From positions 55,782 through 119,781 of the forward strand of contig NZ_PQGG01000009.1 in NCBI RefSeq assembly GCF_002915595.1: a stretch of 64,000 nt of DNA, written 5' to 3'. The notes beneath the pieces were generated by a model, which saw nothing but the letters and a program-made list of their open reading frames with translations, had not been told where the DNA came from and did not search any database. Shown here piece by piece: positions 45,829-55,069 of this stretch (its first letter is position 1; each line of letters starts with the position of its first letter). The position numbers and the translations under genes are program-made. This stretch comes from Zhongshania marina. Its GTDB lineage: Bacteria; Pseudomonadota; Gammaproteobacteria; Pseudomonadales; Spongiibacteraceae.

Positions 45829-46803
45829 TTACGATGCTTTGGTTGCCGCTAATACCGCCGCGATGACGGCGACATCAACGATGTCCTCCGCCGTGCAGCC
45901 GCGAGACAAATCCATCCACGGTTTTGCCGGGCCCTGAAGTACGGGGCCAATGGCTTTTGCACCACCAATACGTTCGGTAATTTTATAAGCGATATTCCCC
46001 GCTTCTAAGCTCGGAAATACAAATACATTTGCCTGGCCCGCCACGCTTGAATCTGGCGCTTTGCGCTGGCCAATGGCGGGGACAAACGCTGCGTCGAACT
46101 GTAGTTCACCATCAATATCGAGTTCTGGTGCTCGCTCTTTAGCGAGGGCTAACGCCGCAGTGACTTTGTCAACGCGCGGGTGGCTGGCAGAGCCTTTGGT
46201 CGAGAAAGACAACATGGCAACTTTGGGCTGATCTTTAGTTAGGCGGTGATAGCTCGCTGCACTGCTGATGGCAATGTCGGCTAACTCTTCGCTGCTTGGC
46301 TCCGGTATAACGGCGCAGTCGGCGTAGCTTACTACTCTGCCGTCGCTCAATTCCATCAGGAAAAAGCTGGACACTAGTTTAGCGTTTGCTTCTAAACCCA
46401 AACCCTGAATACCCGCCCGCAAAACATCGGCGGTGGTGGCCGTTGAGCCAGCAACACCCGCATCGGCGTAACCGATTTTGATAAGTACGGCGGCAAGCAA
46501 GACTGGATTTTGCAGCGCGTCTCTCGCCTTCTCTATAGTCATGCCCTTGGCGGCGCGGGCGGTGGTGAATGCCTCAATGGCTTTGCTGCGCCAATGTTCG
46601 GCGTCAGGAAGCTGCTCAAAAACTTCAACGCCTGCTGGCGCGTCGCCGCCCTCAACCACGTTGATTAAAATCGGTGTAAGGAGTTTTTCTGCAGCTAGCG
46701 TGGTAGCGGCATCAATGACCCGAGGGTCGTAATGCTCAGGCAAAATAACCCGCATTGGCGTTTGTTTGGCTTGCTGATGTAAGGCGCTGAGTATTCCGCT
46801 CAT
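45829..46803 (-). CDS. pta: Phosphate acetyltransferase
   Basis: The protein is about 324 residues from the ATG at 46803; a GTG at 46812 is the alternative. It matches the single-domain phosphotransacetylase family: [78 protein letters not shown] and [19 protein letters not shown]. It interconverts acetyl-CoA and acetyl phosphate. No acetate kinase gene is seen in the window, so it may work with a distant ackA or another acyl-phosphate enzyme. It lies next to the AtuA-type operon but is separated by a hairpin. Confidence 0.92.
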   Translation of the reverse strand: MSGILSALHQQAKQTPMRVILPEHYDPRVIDAATTLAAEKLLTPILINVVEGGDAPAGVEVFEQLPDAEHWRSKAIEAFTTARAAKGMTIEKARDALQNPVLLAAVLIKIGYADAGVAGSTATTADVLRAGIQGLGLEANAKLVSSFFLMELSDGRVVSYADCAVIPEPSSEELADIAISSAASYHRLTKDQPKVAMLSFSTKGSASHPRVDKVTAALALAKERAPELDIDGELQFDAAFVPAIGQRKAPDSSVAGQANVFVFPSLEAGNIAYKITERIGGAKAIGPVLQGPAKPWMDLSRGCTAEDIVDVAVIAAVLAATKAS

Positions 46804-46858
46804 AGTGGTCACTTTATTGGTTAGTGATGGCTTGGGCCGTCTTTGGATAGGTAGACAG

Positions 46859-46886
46859 CATTCAGGCCGGAAAACCGGCCTGAATG
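46859..46886 (-). terminator. Strong hairpin between the AtuA-C gene and pta
   Basis: CATTCAGGCCGG (46859-46870) pairs perfectly with CCGGCCTGAATG (46875-46886) around a 4-base loop. It lies 26 bases past the AtuA-C stop. There is no U-run, so it may be a stop or a stabilising hairpin. Confidence 0.55.
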
Positions 46887-46911
46887 AAGTTACCCTGTGT
46901 GGTGTTCGCGT

Positions 46912-47244
46912 TTAGGCGAGCAGCGCGTCAGGAATATCCATTTCCATGTGCAGCAGCGCCAAGCTATGTACTTTACCCTGTGCATCCATGATTAAGGTTT
47001 CTGTACCGCCGCCGCCTAGCGAATCTTCAAGAATGAAGTTCAATACTTGGAGGTTTGGCAGTTCGTAACGCTTCACGTCGCCAAAGCAAATTTCCTTGAA
47101 GTGATCTTTAACAACAGCAGTTGTTAAATTCTCGCGAAGGAATTCATATAGCTCTGGCGTGCGAGCTTTAATACCAACATTCGAGCCATCACCTTTGTCG
47201 CCTGAACGAGCAATTGCTACATCAAATAATTGTACACGGGCCAT
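46912..47244 (-). CDS. AtuA-related C-terminal-domain protein
   Basis: The start is the ATG at 47244, one base after the stop of the upstream AtuA-N gene and after GGAGGAAG. It has about 110 residues: FDVAIARSGDKGDGSNVGIKAR, FGDVKRYELPNLQVLNFILED, SLGGGGTETLIMDAQGK. This matches the small ferredoxin-fold C-terminal domain of AtuA, which in Pseudomonas is fused to the N-terminal domain but here is a separate gene. AtuA takes part in degradation of acyclic terpenes; its reaction is not settled. Confidence 0.8.
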   Translation of the reverse strand: MARVQLFDVAIARSGDKGDGSNVGIKARTPELYEFLRENLTTAVVKDHFKEICFGDVKRYELPNLQVLNFILEDSLGGGGTETLIMDAQGKVHSLALLHMEMDIPDALLA

Positions 47245-47245
47245 T

Positions 47246-48616
47246 TTATACTTCCTCCACAATTACGCGGGTGGTGACTTTAGTTTTGTCGATCAACGCA
47301 GGCCAGTAGCCCACAATCTCTGTTGGGCGTGGACGACCAGCAGCAAAGCCAGTAACCCCAACAGGGCCGCTAGTAATGAGCGGCGCTAGTTCGCGAGCCA
47401 AAATGTTAAGCAGTTTTTTGTCGTGGCTTTTGGCGCCAACGCGCAGCAGTACTTCGCTGGGCTCTTGCTCTTGTTTCACAATACCCTTGTAACAAACATT
47501 GGTGCCGAACAATTCTACAAAGCGGTCTGCTTCTGGAATGGGTTTTCCGTACATGCCCACGCGCTCGAACAGGATTGAAGCGCCAAGATTGGCTTTCTCA
47601 ATAGCGTCTGGACCGGTGTAAGTCAGCTGGCCGACAATCTTGTAGCCGTCTTCATATGACATAGACACTTTATACGTTGGGGTTGGTGCAGAACCCTTCA
47701 CGCCACTAACACGAACACGGTTTTCACCATCTTGCTCAAGCTTGATCGTGGTGAAGTCAGAGGTGCAGTCAGGCCCTAAATAGTTAACTGGGTCGCCCAG
47801 TTCATACATCAGCTGTGACGTAACCGTATCAACATTCACTAGGCCGCCGGTGCCTTCGTGCTTAGTCACAACAAAAGTGCCGTCTGCCTTGGCTTCTACT
47901 ACTGGGTAGCCGATGCGAGCGAAATCAGGCACGTTGCGCCAGTCGTTATAGTTACCGCCTGTACACTGGGCGCCACACTCTAGAATGTGCCCCATCACCG
48001 TACCTGCAGCTAGCTTGTCAAAGTCTTCCATTGACCAGCCAAACTCATGAATAAGCGGCGCAACAACCAGCGACGGATCGGTTGAACGACCAGTAACAAC
48101 AATGTCAGCACCCTGAGCCAATGCATCAACAATAGGCTTGGCACCGATGTAAACATTGGCGCTAGACATTTTATCGAGAATGGAATCAACTGCGGCGCCG
48201 TTATCGAGGTTTTTAAATTTCTCGCCCGATGCCATTAGCTCAGGGATTTGATCAAGAATATCGTCGCCTTCAACAATACCAATTTTAATACCGGTCATGC
48301 CAAGTTCTTTCACGACGCTTTGAATCGCTTCTAAACAACCTTTGGGGTTAACACCACCAGCGTTAGCAATGACTTTAATGCCTTTCTTTTGGCAGGTAGG
48401 CAGGATTTGACGCAGCATTTCCACAAAGTCAGTGGCGTAGCCTGCAGAGGGATTACGCAACTTTTGCTTTTGCATAATACTCATGGTGACTTCAGCTAAA
48501 TAATCCAAAGTCAGGTAATCCAGCGGGCCTTCTTCTACCAGGCGCAGCGGACCTAAGAGGCTGTCACCCCAAAAGCCTTGGCCATTGGCGATAAGCACGG
48601 TTTTATCTTGGCTCAT
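47246..48616 (-). CDS. AtuA-like (DUF1446, acyclic terpene utilisation) protein, N-terminal half
   Basis: The 456-residue protein has DUF1446 features: KTVLIANGQGFWGDSLLGPL, DYLTLDYLAEVTMSIMQKQK, VIANAGGVNPKGCLEAI, DIVVTGRSTDPSLVVAPLIHEFGW and GHILECGAQCTGGNY. It equals the N-terminal part of AtuA. The ferredoxin-like C-terminal part follows as a separate gene with one base between the two frames, so the two products probably form a complex. With the enoyl-CoA hydratase it forms a three-gene operon probably used on a branched-chain or terpenoid acyl-CoA. Confidence 0.85.
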   Translation of the reverse strand: MSQDKTVLIANGQGFWGDSLLGPLRLVEEGPLDYLTLDYLAEVTMSIMQKQKLRNPSAGYATDFVEMLRQILPTCQKKGIKVIANAGGVNPKGCLEAIQSVVKELGMTGIKIGIVEGDDILDQIPELMASGEKFKNLDNGAAVDSILDKMSSANVYIGAKPIVDALAQGADIVVTGRSTDPSLVVAPLIHEFGWSMEDFDKLAAGTVMGHILECGAQCTGGNYNDWRNVPDFARIGYPVVEAKADGTFVVTKHEGTGGLVNVDTVTSQLMYELGDPVNYLGPDCTSDFTTIKLEQDGENRVRVSGVKGSAPTPTYKVSMSYEDGYKIVGQLTYTGPDAIEKANLGASILFERVGMYGKPIPEADRFVELFGTNVCYKGIVKQEQEPSEVLLRVGAKSHDKKLLNILARELAPLITSGPVGVTGFAAGRPRPTEIVGYWPALIDKTKVTTRVIVEEV

Positions 48617-48670
48617 AATACGTTCCTGTTTGCGTGTTAATCGGGTTAAATGTTGATGGCTTTATAGTGA

Positions 48671-49459
48671 CTACTTAATCCAAGCCGGTTTGCGTTTTTC
48701 TAAAAAGGCGGTCAGCCCCTCACGGCCCTCATCTGAACCACGGGTCTCAGCTATGCGCTGACTAGTGTCGGCAATCATGTCGGCATCGATTTCGCCGTCA
48801 GCAACATCCAGCACTAAGCGCTTAGCCTCGCCCACGCCACGCGGACCATTACGGAGTAGGCTTTTGGTAATACCTGCAATGCAATTATCTAACTCATCAC
48901 TAGCGACCACTTCTGATACCAAGCCCAGCGTAAATGCCTTGTCAGCACTGATTAATTCAGCGGTAGTGAAGTAACGGCGCGAGGCGCGTTGGCCTATAGC
49001 GCGCACAACGTAGGGCGCAATTGTGGCGGGAATCATGCCGACCTTAACCTCGCTCAAGCAAAATGCCGCCTCAGGTGATGCTACCGCCATATCGCAGCAG
49101 GCGACCAAACCAACGCCACCGCCGTATGCTGCGCCCTGCACCCGCGCAATGGTCGGCTTGGGCAGGTAATTTAAGGTACGGAGCATCTCGGCTAATAAAT
49201 TTGAGTCGCGTAAATTCTCTTCAAACGTGTAGGTCGCCATACGGCGCATCCAATTCAGATCGCCACCGGCGCAAAAGCTCTTACCGGTTGAAGCCAGTAC
49301 CACAACGCGTACAGCAGGGTCATCGCCAGCTTGCTTAAAAGCCGCCGTTAATGCTGCAACAACGGTATCGTCAAAGGCATTATGGATGTCTGGCCGGTTG
49401 AGAGTGATGTTGGCAATTCCGCCCTCGCTCACATCATACTGAATTACACTGTCGCTCAT
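48671..49459 (-). CDS. Enoyl-CoA hydratase/isomerase family protein
   Basis: The 262-residue crotonase-fold protein has LNRPDIHNAFDDTVVAALTAAF, ASTGKSFCAGGDLNWMRRM for the first oxyanion region, and AAYGGGVGLVACCDMAVASPEAAFCLSEVKVGMIPATIAPYV with the hydratase Glu position in SEVKVG. These match methylglutaconyl/isohexenylglutaconyl-CoA hydratase-type members as well as general enoyl-CoA hydratases. It leads the operon with the two AtuA-like genes, 54 bases upstream. The substrate is inferred to be a branched acyl-CoA. Confidence 0.9.
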   Translation of the reverse strand: MSDSVIQYDVSEGGIANITLNRPDIHNAFDDTVVAALTAAFKQAGDDPAVRVVVLASTGKSFCAGGDLNWMRRMATYTFEENLRDSNLLAEMLRTLNYLPKPTIARVQGAAYGGGVGLVACCDMAVASPEAAFCLSEVKVGMIPATIAPYVVRAIGQRASRRYFTTAELISADKAFTLGLVSEVVASDELDNCIAGITKSLLRNGPRGVGEAKRLVLDVADGEIDADMIADTSQRIAETRGSDEGREGLTAFLEKRKPAWIK

Positions 49460-49753
49460 GCCCTGTCCTTTAAATGCGTGGCCAATCTAAAGATCGCTAC
49501 TATTGATGTTCATTGAGATTATAGTAATGCTCTCTATATCTAATTAATAGAGCATATCACAAGAGTTTGCCAAATTGCTATTGAGCATAACTCAATAGAG
49601 CCTGATATGTACTTTGCTAGTATACAGTAAGCATGCTATATATTTGAAGACCTGTTGCGCAACATACCTAAACACCAATCTACAAGCACTGCGATGCACA
49701 ACAGGTTCGACTGACACAAACGTTAACCCCTTCCGCAACGAGGAATTACTATC
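49460..49753. other. 294-base region upstream of the enoyl-CoA hydratase operon with two dyads
   Basis: It holds CTATTGAG-CATAA-CTCAATAG (49578-49598) and ATGCTCT...AGAGCAT (49527-49555). It is the shared control region of the minus-strand operon and the plus-strand small genes starting at 49754. No other feature is seen. Confidence 0.55.
49578..49598. promoter_or_regulatory. 21-base palindrome upstream of the enoyl-CoA hydratase/AtuA-type operon
   Basis: CTATTGAG (49578-49585), spacer CATAA, CTCAATAG (49591-49598): perfect 8-base arms. Another ATTGAG lies at about 49512. Candidate operator for a TetR or similar repressor; no regulator gene is adjacent. Confidence 0.5.
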
Positions 49754-49816
49754 ATGACTAAAAATCTTGCTATAATTGCGGCTTATTTTTTGATCGCGGC
49801 CAATACTAAAAATTAG
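49754..49816 (+). CDS. Possible 20-codon small peptide coupled to the next gene
   Basis: The ATG at 49754 follows GAGGA with 9 bases between. The 20-codon frame has a hydrophobic middle (LAIIAAYFLIAA) and ends TAG at 49814-49816, inside the TAGGAGT ribosome site of the next gene (start 49828). Such an arrangement is typical of a leader peptide or a small membrane protein with translational coupling. It may still be chance. Confidence 0.4.
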   Translation: MTKNLAIIAAYFLIAANTKN

Positions 49817-49827
49817 GAGTCAACATC

Positions 49828-50091
49828 ATGATGAATATGAGTAGCAAGGGTGGCGATAAATGCCCCTTTGACCTGAATTTTGAACCAGATACATTTAAAG
49901 TCGGCGACCTTGTCAGTTACCGAGTTGACGGCGGAATGATGGACATGCCATTTGTAGGCGTTCTGGTAGAAGTACATGACGACCACGTCATGCTCGCTCA
50001 CTACGATGGCAACCCCACACCCGAAGGCAATATTATGCGCGGCACAAAGACTGATCGCCCAGTGGTAAGCGAAGCAGACGCTCTAAGGTAA
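49828..50091 (+). CDS. Small conserved-looking hypothetical protein (87 residues)
   Basis: The start is in ATGATG, preceded by AGGAG. The acidic protein has no membrane segment. The pattern FKVGDLVSYRVDGGMMDMPFVGVLVEVHDDHVMLAHYDG suggests a small beta-barrel such as an SH3-like fold (inference). It follows the 20-codon ORF by 11 bases and precedes the tRNA gene. Function unknown. Confidence 0.6.
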   Translation: MMNMSSKGGDKCPFDLNFEPDTFKVGDLVSYRVDGGMMDMPFVGVLVEVHDDHVMLAHYDGNPTPEGNIMRGTKTDRPVVSEADALR

Positions 50092-50208
50092 ACCGCCGCG
50101 CGGCTTAATAACTAAAACCGCAGGGAGGAACGCACTAGCGGATATCGAAGGATATTTAAGCGAACATCAGGAAACGCCAGCTATTTTAGGTTTCTCTTTG
50201 AGAAGCGG

Positions 50209-50237
50209 TTGCAATGCCGATAATCCCTCCCTATAAT
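50209..50237 (+). promoter_or_regulatory. Sigma-70 promoter of the initiator tRNA gene
   Basis: A -35 box TTGCAA (50209-50214), 17-base spacer, and -10 box TATAAT (50232-50237), followed by a GC-rich discriminator (GCGCGCCC) typical of stringently controlled stable RNA promoters. Confidence 0.85.
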
Positions 50238-50274
50238 GCGCGCCCTGTCTTAGAGAAAAAGACAAAAGATCAGT

Positions 50275-50351
<77 letters not shown>

Positions 50352-50359
50352 AATAAAGA

Positions 50360-50398
50360 AACGGCAAATCAGTAACTTACTGGCTTGCCGTTTTTTTT
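50360..50398 (+). terminator. Rho-independent terminator of the tRNA-fMet gene
   Basis: AACGGCAA (50360-50367) pairs with TTGCCGTT (50385-50392); an inner CAGT/ACTG adds to the stem, and it ends in a run of eight T residues. Confidence 0.92.
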
Positions 50399-50487
50399 GT
50401 CTGTTGTATCTGGTCTTTGTGACGACTATGACAATTGGCCCCTTTCTTGATGAGCAATCGCGACGATTCAATAAAAGGAATGCTATT

Positions 50488-52425
50488 TTGAAATATCGCG
50501 CAGAAATAGACGGCTTGCGCGCCCTCGCCGTTATCCCTGTCATTCTATTCCATGCTGGGTTTGAGCAGTTCAGCGGTGGATTTGTTGGCGTTGACATTTT
50601 CTTTGTAATTAGCGGCTACCTTATTACGACCCTCCTCATTGAGGATATTGAAAACCAGCAATTTAGTCTCTTTGACTTTTACGAGCGTCGCGCTCGGCGA
50701 ATATTACCCGCATTGCTTTTGGTAATGCTGTGCTGCATCCCTTTTGCTTGGGCATGGTTGCCACCACAAGCGATGAAAGACTTTAGCCAAAGTTTATTAG
50801 CAACTAGTAGTTTTAGTTCCAATATTCTATTCTGGCTCAAAAGCGGCTATTTCGATTCCGCAAATGAACTAAAGCCCCTGCTGCATACTTGGAGCCTCGC
50901 TGTTGAAGAACAGTACTACGTGCTGTTTCCGCTGTTTTTATTATCGCTATGGCGATTTGGCAAAGCTCGCCTATTTTGGATTATTGCAACACTCGCGACC
51001 CTAAGCCTATTGCTAAGCGAATGGGGGTCGCGACATAGCCCCACAGCCAATTTCTATCTTACCCCTACACGGGTATGGGAGCTGTTTGCCGGCGCACTCA
51101 CTGCATTTATTGTTCAAGGTAAGGGGAGCAAAAGCAATAACGCATTGGCCCTCAGCGGCCTAGCCGCAGTCGTCGTGTCAATTTTCGCCTTTGATGAAAA
51201 CACGCCCTTCCCTAGTCTTTACGCACTAGCACCGATATTAGGGACCGTTCTGATTCTAATCTATGCGAATAAAGATACCTATGTAGCAAAACTGCTCCGC
51301 ACACGCGTATTTGTCGGCCTCGGCCTGGTAAGTTATAGCGCCTATCTATGGCACCAACCAATATTGGCTTTTTACCGGCATGCAACGGTAGAGCAAAACA
51401 CGGTCACCTATATTGTCTTAATTTGCGTAACAATAATCCTAGCTTATTTATCGTGGCGGTACGTTGAACAGCCATTTCGATCGAGAACCCGAATCAATCG
51501 AAGTAGGTTTTTTTGGCTGACAAGTGTCGCGATCATCAGCGTATGCACTTTTGGAATTATGGGTAATGCATCTGATGGTTTTGCGAAAAAGCGCAATAAG
51601 ACGTTATTTAAAGATTTAGCCTACAACAGCAGTCGCCTTGGCTATATAGAATGCCCCGAGGCACTAAGCAAAACCACCCCAACCCTCGACTATTGTCATG
51701 GCACAAGTGACAAACCTAACGCTCTGCTGATTGGTGATAGCCATGCAGATGATAAATTTTATGGCATTGCCAAAGCACTAAATCAATATCAATGGCGCTT
51801 GATCGGAAACCCAGCTTGTCCGCCCATTATCGGGGTAAACTTCGAGGCGGCCAATGGGATAACATGCACCGAGCGATTAAAGAAAATATTCGCTTATCTA
51901 GAAAGCCAAACACAGATAGAGCTTGTAGTACTGTCTTTTTCTCACGCCTACCCCTTAGACAGCTTTGTAGCTGCAGACCATGTTCAAAGCAAACATAGCC
52001 CTTTAGACGCAGTAATCGAGGACATCGACGACCCACTATTGAGTAGAGTAGATACATTCTATGCAGGCTTAGAAAGAACGCTTAAATTCCTGCAAAAACT
52101 GGACATAAAGACGGTTATTACAATTGACACACCCGAGCTAACTTTCTTCCCAGTTGACTGCATAACAGGAAGAATTAGCTGCAATTTTTTAGAAAAAGAT
52201 GTACTGACAAGACAACTCATTCACCGCGACCAATTGGAAAAATTGGCCGCCCGTTATACGAATATCCGTATTTACGACCCGATTGGTCTTTTTTGCAAAA
52301 ATAAGCAGTGCAGCATTTTACGCGACGGACACACGCTATACCGCGATTCAGATCACCTCAGCCTTTATGGTAGTGAGTATTACGGGATAGATTTTGCATT
52401 TTGGCTCGATCAACAAGGGCAGTAA
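50488..52425 (+). CDS. Acyltransferase-3/SGNH-domain surface polysaccharide O-acetyltransferase (OafA/YrhL family)
   Basis: The family signature KYRAEIDGLRALAVIPVIL starts at a TTG codon at 50488 with AAGGAA (50475-50480) 7 bases before it, so TTG is the likely start; the frame upstream to 50404 is not family-like. The protein is about 645 residues. The N-terminal 10-11 membrane helices form the acyltransferase-3 domain with GVDIFFVISGYLIT and FYERRARRILPALLL. The C-terminal periplasmic domain is SGNH-type, with ALLIGDSHADD for the serine block and DSDHLSLYGSEYYG for the Asp/His block. It moves an acetyl group onto an envelope polysaccharide. It stands alone after the tRNA. Confidence 0.88.
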   Translation: MKYRAEIDGLRALAVIPVILFHAGFEQFSGGFVGVDIFFVISGYLITTLLIEDIENQQFSLFDFYERRARRILPALLLVMLCCIPFAWAWLPPQAMKDFSQSLLATSSFSSNILFWLKSGYFDSANELKPLLHTWSLAVEEQYYVLFPLFLLSLWRFGKARLFWIIATLATLSLLLSEWGSRHSPTANFYLTPTRVWELFAGALTAFIVQGKGSKSNNALALSGLAAVVVSIFAFDENTPFPSLYALAPILGTVLILIYANKDTYVAKLLRTRVFVGLGLVSYSAYLWHQPILAFYRHATVEQNTVTYIVLICVTIILAYLSWRYVEQPFRSRTRINRSRFFWLTSVAIISVCTFGIMGNASDGFAKKRNKTLFKDLAYNSSRLGYIECPEALSKTTPTLDYCHGTSDKPNALLIGDSHADDKFYGIAKALNQYQWRLIGNPACPPIIGVNFEAANGITCTERLKKIFAYLESQTQIELVVLSFSHAYPLDSFVAADHVQSKHSPLDAVIEDIDDPLLSRVDTFYAGLERTLKFLQKLDIKTVITIDTPELTFFPVDCITGRISCNFLEKDVLTRQLIHRDQLEKLAARYTNIRIYDPIGLFCKNKQCSILRDGHTLYRDSDHLSLYGSEYYGIDFAFWLDQQGQ

Positions 52426-52493
52426 TCAGACTGCCCTAGCACCACACATAAGCCACTAACAAATGAGCTAAGGAAAAGCGCCGCAATATAATT

Positions 52494-53345
52494 CTAGCGC
52501 AGTAGCAGCAGTGGCCGCGCAGTCTTATGCAGCATCTTGGCAGTTAAACTCCCTAGCAACATGCCGCGCAAAGGATGGTGGCTGTAAGCGCCCATGACAG
52601 TTAGGTCGATATCATTCTCTGCCTGATACTGGCAAAGCTGTTCGTCACTTTTACCCTTAGGTAAATTAACTAGCTCATGAGAAATACCCGCCACCGCCAA
52701 GACCGTCGCCGCCTCATTCAGCACACCAGACGCGACTGCCTCGTCACCAACATAAACCAAATGACAGGGAATATCTTTGAATACAGGGCTTGAAGCCACC
52801 ATATCCAAGGCCTTTCGTGAGGCATCGTGGCCATCATAGGCCAGCATAACTTTCTTAGGCACAGCAAACGGTGAGTTCACCACTAGAACTGGTTTGTGCA
52901 GCGCGCGAATAACCGTTTCTAAATGCGCTCCCAATTGCCCCTCGCGATGCTCTTCGCCACGCACCCCCATCACCAGCACGCGGATATTCTCTTCCAACTC
53001 AACAAGCGACTCCTGCAAGCTACCGTGTTGCTGCCAAACTTCGGCGCCGGCAACACCGGCTTGCACAGCGCGTTGCTGGGCGGCTTCAAGCATTAATTTA
53101 CCCTTCTGCATTAGCAATCGATTGCGCTGCTGCTCTACTCGGGTCAATTCTTCTAGCAAGTCTTCCTGACTTCCCAAGCCAATACTACCGCTCAGATCAG
53201 CAACCGCCGCCTGAGGACGATGCTCAATATTATGGAGTAACTTTAGCGCTGCGCCCGTTCTTTGCGACACCCAGGCTGCATAATCACACACCGCAGTGCT
53301 AAGACTCGCGCCATCAATACATGCCAACACGTAATTATTATTCAT
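52494..53345 (-). CDS. Tandem universal stress protein (two Usp domains)
   Basis: The 283-residue protein has two UspA folds: residues 1 to about 148 (VLACIDGASLSTAVCDYAAW, VLVMGVRGEEHREGQLGAHLETVIRALHKPVLVV) and about 158-283 (KVMLAYDGHDASRKALDM, LTVMGAYSHHPLRGMLLGSLTAKML). The ATP-type GX2GX9G(S/T) pattern is present in the second half. Its start overlaps the SulP gene stop by one base (TAATG), so it is coupled to that transporter and probably modulates or senses its activity. Confidence 0.9.
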   Translation of the reverse strand: MNNNYVLACIDGASLSTAVCDYAAWVSQRTGAALKLLHNIEHRPQAAVADLSGSIGLGSQEDLLEELTRVEQQRNRLLMQKGKLMLEAAQQRAVQAGVAGAEVWQQHGSLQESLVELEENIRVLVMGVRGEEHREGQLGAHLETVIRALHKPVLVVNSPFAVPKKVMLAYDGHDASRKALDMVASSPVFKDIPCHLVYVGDEAVASGVLNEAATVLAVAGISHELVNLPKGKSDEQLCQYQAENDIDLTVMGAYSHHPLRGMLLGSLTAKMLHKTARPLLLLR

Positions 53346-54838
53346 TAGTGGCCTCCCAGTACTTTTTCAATCTCTTCGGGTTTATCGTGAATGCCAAAGC
53401 GATCAACTATTGTTTCGCTAGCGTCATTCAAACCAATCAGCTCAACGTCGGCACCTTCGCGCCTAAATTTAATAACGACCTTATCCAAAGCACCCACTGC
53501 GGAAATATCCCAAAAATGCGCGCGACTTAAATCAATCACAACCTTATCAACCGCTTCTTTAAAATCGAAGCCCGCATTGAAGCGCTCCGCCGAATTAAAG
53601 AACACCTGCCCCACCACATGATAGGTGCGTGTATTTCCGTCGGCACTGAGTTCTTTGCTCACATACATAAAGTGACTCACCTTATTGGCAAAGAATAAGG
53701 AGCCCAGCAACACCCCTACAAACACACCATAGGCGAGGTTATGCGTCCACACCACAACCGCCACTGTCGCTAACATAATGATATTTGCAGACAAGGGATT
53801 GCTCTTCAGCCCAGTTACGGAACTCCAATTAAAAGTTCCGATAGATACCATAATCATCACCGCAACCAAGGCTGCCATCGGAATAAGCGACACCCAGTCA
53901 CTCAAAAACACGACCATTGTGAGCAGCATGGCACCGGCGAAGAAGGTAGACAAGCGACCCCTACCACCTGATTTCACATTAATAACAGACTGGCCAATCA
54001 TCGCGCAGCCCGCCATACCACCCAGCAATCCAGAGAAGATATTGGCGATACCCTGCCCCTTGCACTCTCTGTTCTTGTCGCTTCCGGTATCAGTTAAGTC
54101 ATCGACGATAGTTGCCGTCATCAAAGATTCTAATAAACCAACAACCGCCATAGCCGCAGCATAGGGGAAAATAATACTCAGGGTTTCAAAATTGAGCGGC
54201 ACATCCGGCCACAAGAAAATCGGTAATGTATCGGGTAGTTCGCCCATATCCCCTACGGTGCGAATATCAAGCCCAATCATTAAACTCACCGCTGTGAGGG
54301 TAAGAATACATACAAGCGGCGACGGAATGATTTTGCCCACCACCGGCAGTAGCGGGAATAAATAAATCACACCCAAACCCGCCGCTGTCATAGCATAAAC
54401 ATGCCAAGTAACATTGGTTAACTCTGGCAACTGCGCCATAAATATCAATATCGCCAAAGCGTTTACAAAGCCCGTGACCACCGAGCGCGACACAAAGCTC
54501 ATCAATTGCCCCAGCTTTAAATAGCCCGCCACAATCTGCAAGGCACCGGTCAGCAAGGTCGCCGCCAACAAATACTGCAGACCATGATCCTTTACTAAGG
54601 TCACCATCAACAGGGCCATGGCGCCAGTCGCCGCTGAGATCATCCCAGGGCGACCACCAACAATGGCCGTCACTACGGCAATACAAAATGAGGCGTACAA
54701 ACCGATTTTAGGATCAACACCTGCGATAATCGAAAAGGCAATTGCCTCCGGTATTAAAGCCAGAGCAACAACCAAACCCGCAAGAATATCCCCTCGGATA
54801 TTTCCCAACCAATCTTCTTTCTTTGAAAGCAAAAGCAT
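53345..54838 (-). CDS. SulP-family inorganic anion transporter with STAS domain
   Basis: The start chosen is the ATG at 54838 ([13 protein letters not shown]), giving about 497 residues; the frame is open 37 codons upstream. About 11-12 membrane segments (for example [38 protein letters not shown]) are followed by a C-terminal STAS domain (about 395-490, [21 protein letters not shown]). This short SulP group includes bicarbonate/chloride/sulfate carriers such as BicA. The partner USP gene directly follows. Substrate is uncertain. Confidence 0.9.
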   Translation of the reverse strand: MLLLSKKEDWLGNIRGDILAGLVVALALIPEAIAFSIIAGVDPKIGLYASFCIAVVTAIVGGRPGMISAATGAMALLMVTLVKDHGLQYLLAATLLTGALQIVAGYLKLGQLMSFVSRSVVTGFVNALAILIFMAQLPELTNVTWHVYAMTAAGLGVIYLFPLLPVVGKIIPSPLVCILTLTAVSLMIGLDIRTVGDMGELPDTLPIFLWPDVPLNFETLSIIFPYAAAMAVVGLLESLMTATIVDDLTDTGSDKNRECKGQGIANIFSGLLGGMAGCAMIGQSVINVKSGGRGRLSTFFAGAMLLTMVVFLSDWVSLIPMAALVAVMIMVSIGTFNWSSVTGLKSNPLSANIIMLATVAVVVWTHNLAYGVFVGVLLGSLFFANKVSHFMYVSKELSADGNTRTYHVVGQVFFNSAERFNAGFDFKEAVDKVVIDLSRAHFWDISAVGALDKVVIKFRREGADVELIGLNDASETIVDRFGIHDKPEEIEKVLGGH

Positions 54839-55069
54839 AGATAACCTGAAATGTATGAGTAAACACAAACGGTTTTGTGTAAAAGGCGGCATTATACACC
54901 CTATAACTCCCCCCTCCATCCATAGCCAAATACACCGAGCTCTGCGCACTTATAGAAAATAAGACTTAATAAATGCCACCGCACTGCAGGCTAAGCCGAC
55001 AAAATGCTATATTACGCCCATAAAATTTGCGCCAATTAAGAAGCAAATGGCAATAATGCGAGATCCCAT

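Noticed and set aside
53778..54164. 128-codon plus-strand ORF
   Set aside because: Antisense shadow of the SulP gene.
54267..54686. 139-codon minus-strand ORF rich in Gly, Trp and Cys
   Set aside because: It lies wholly inside the SulP transporter gene in another frame; the composition is that of a shifted membrane protein gene.
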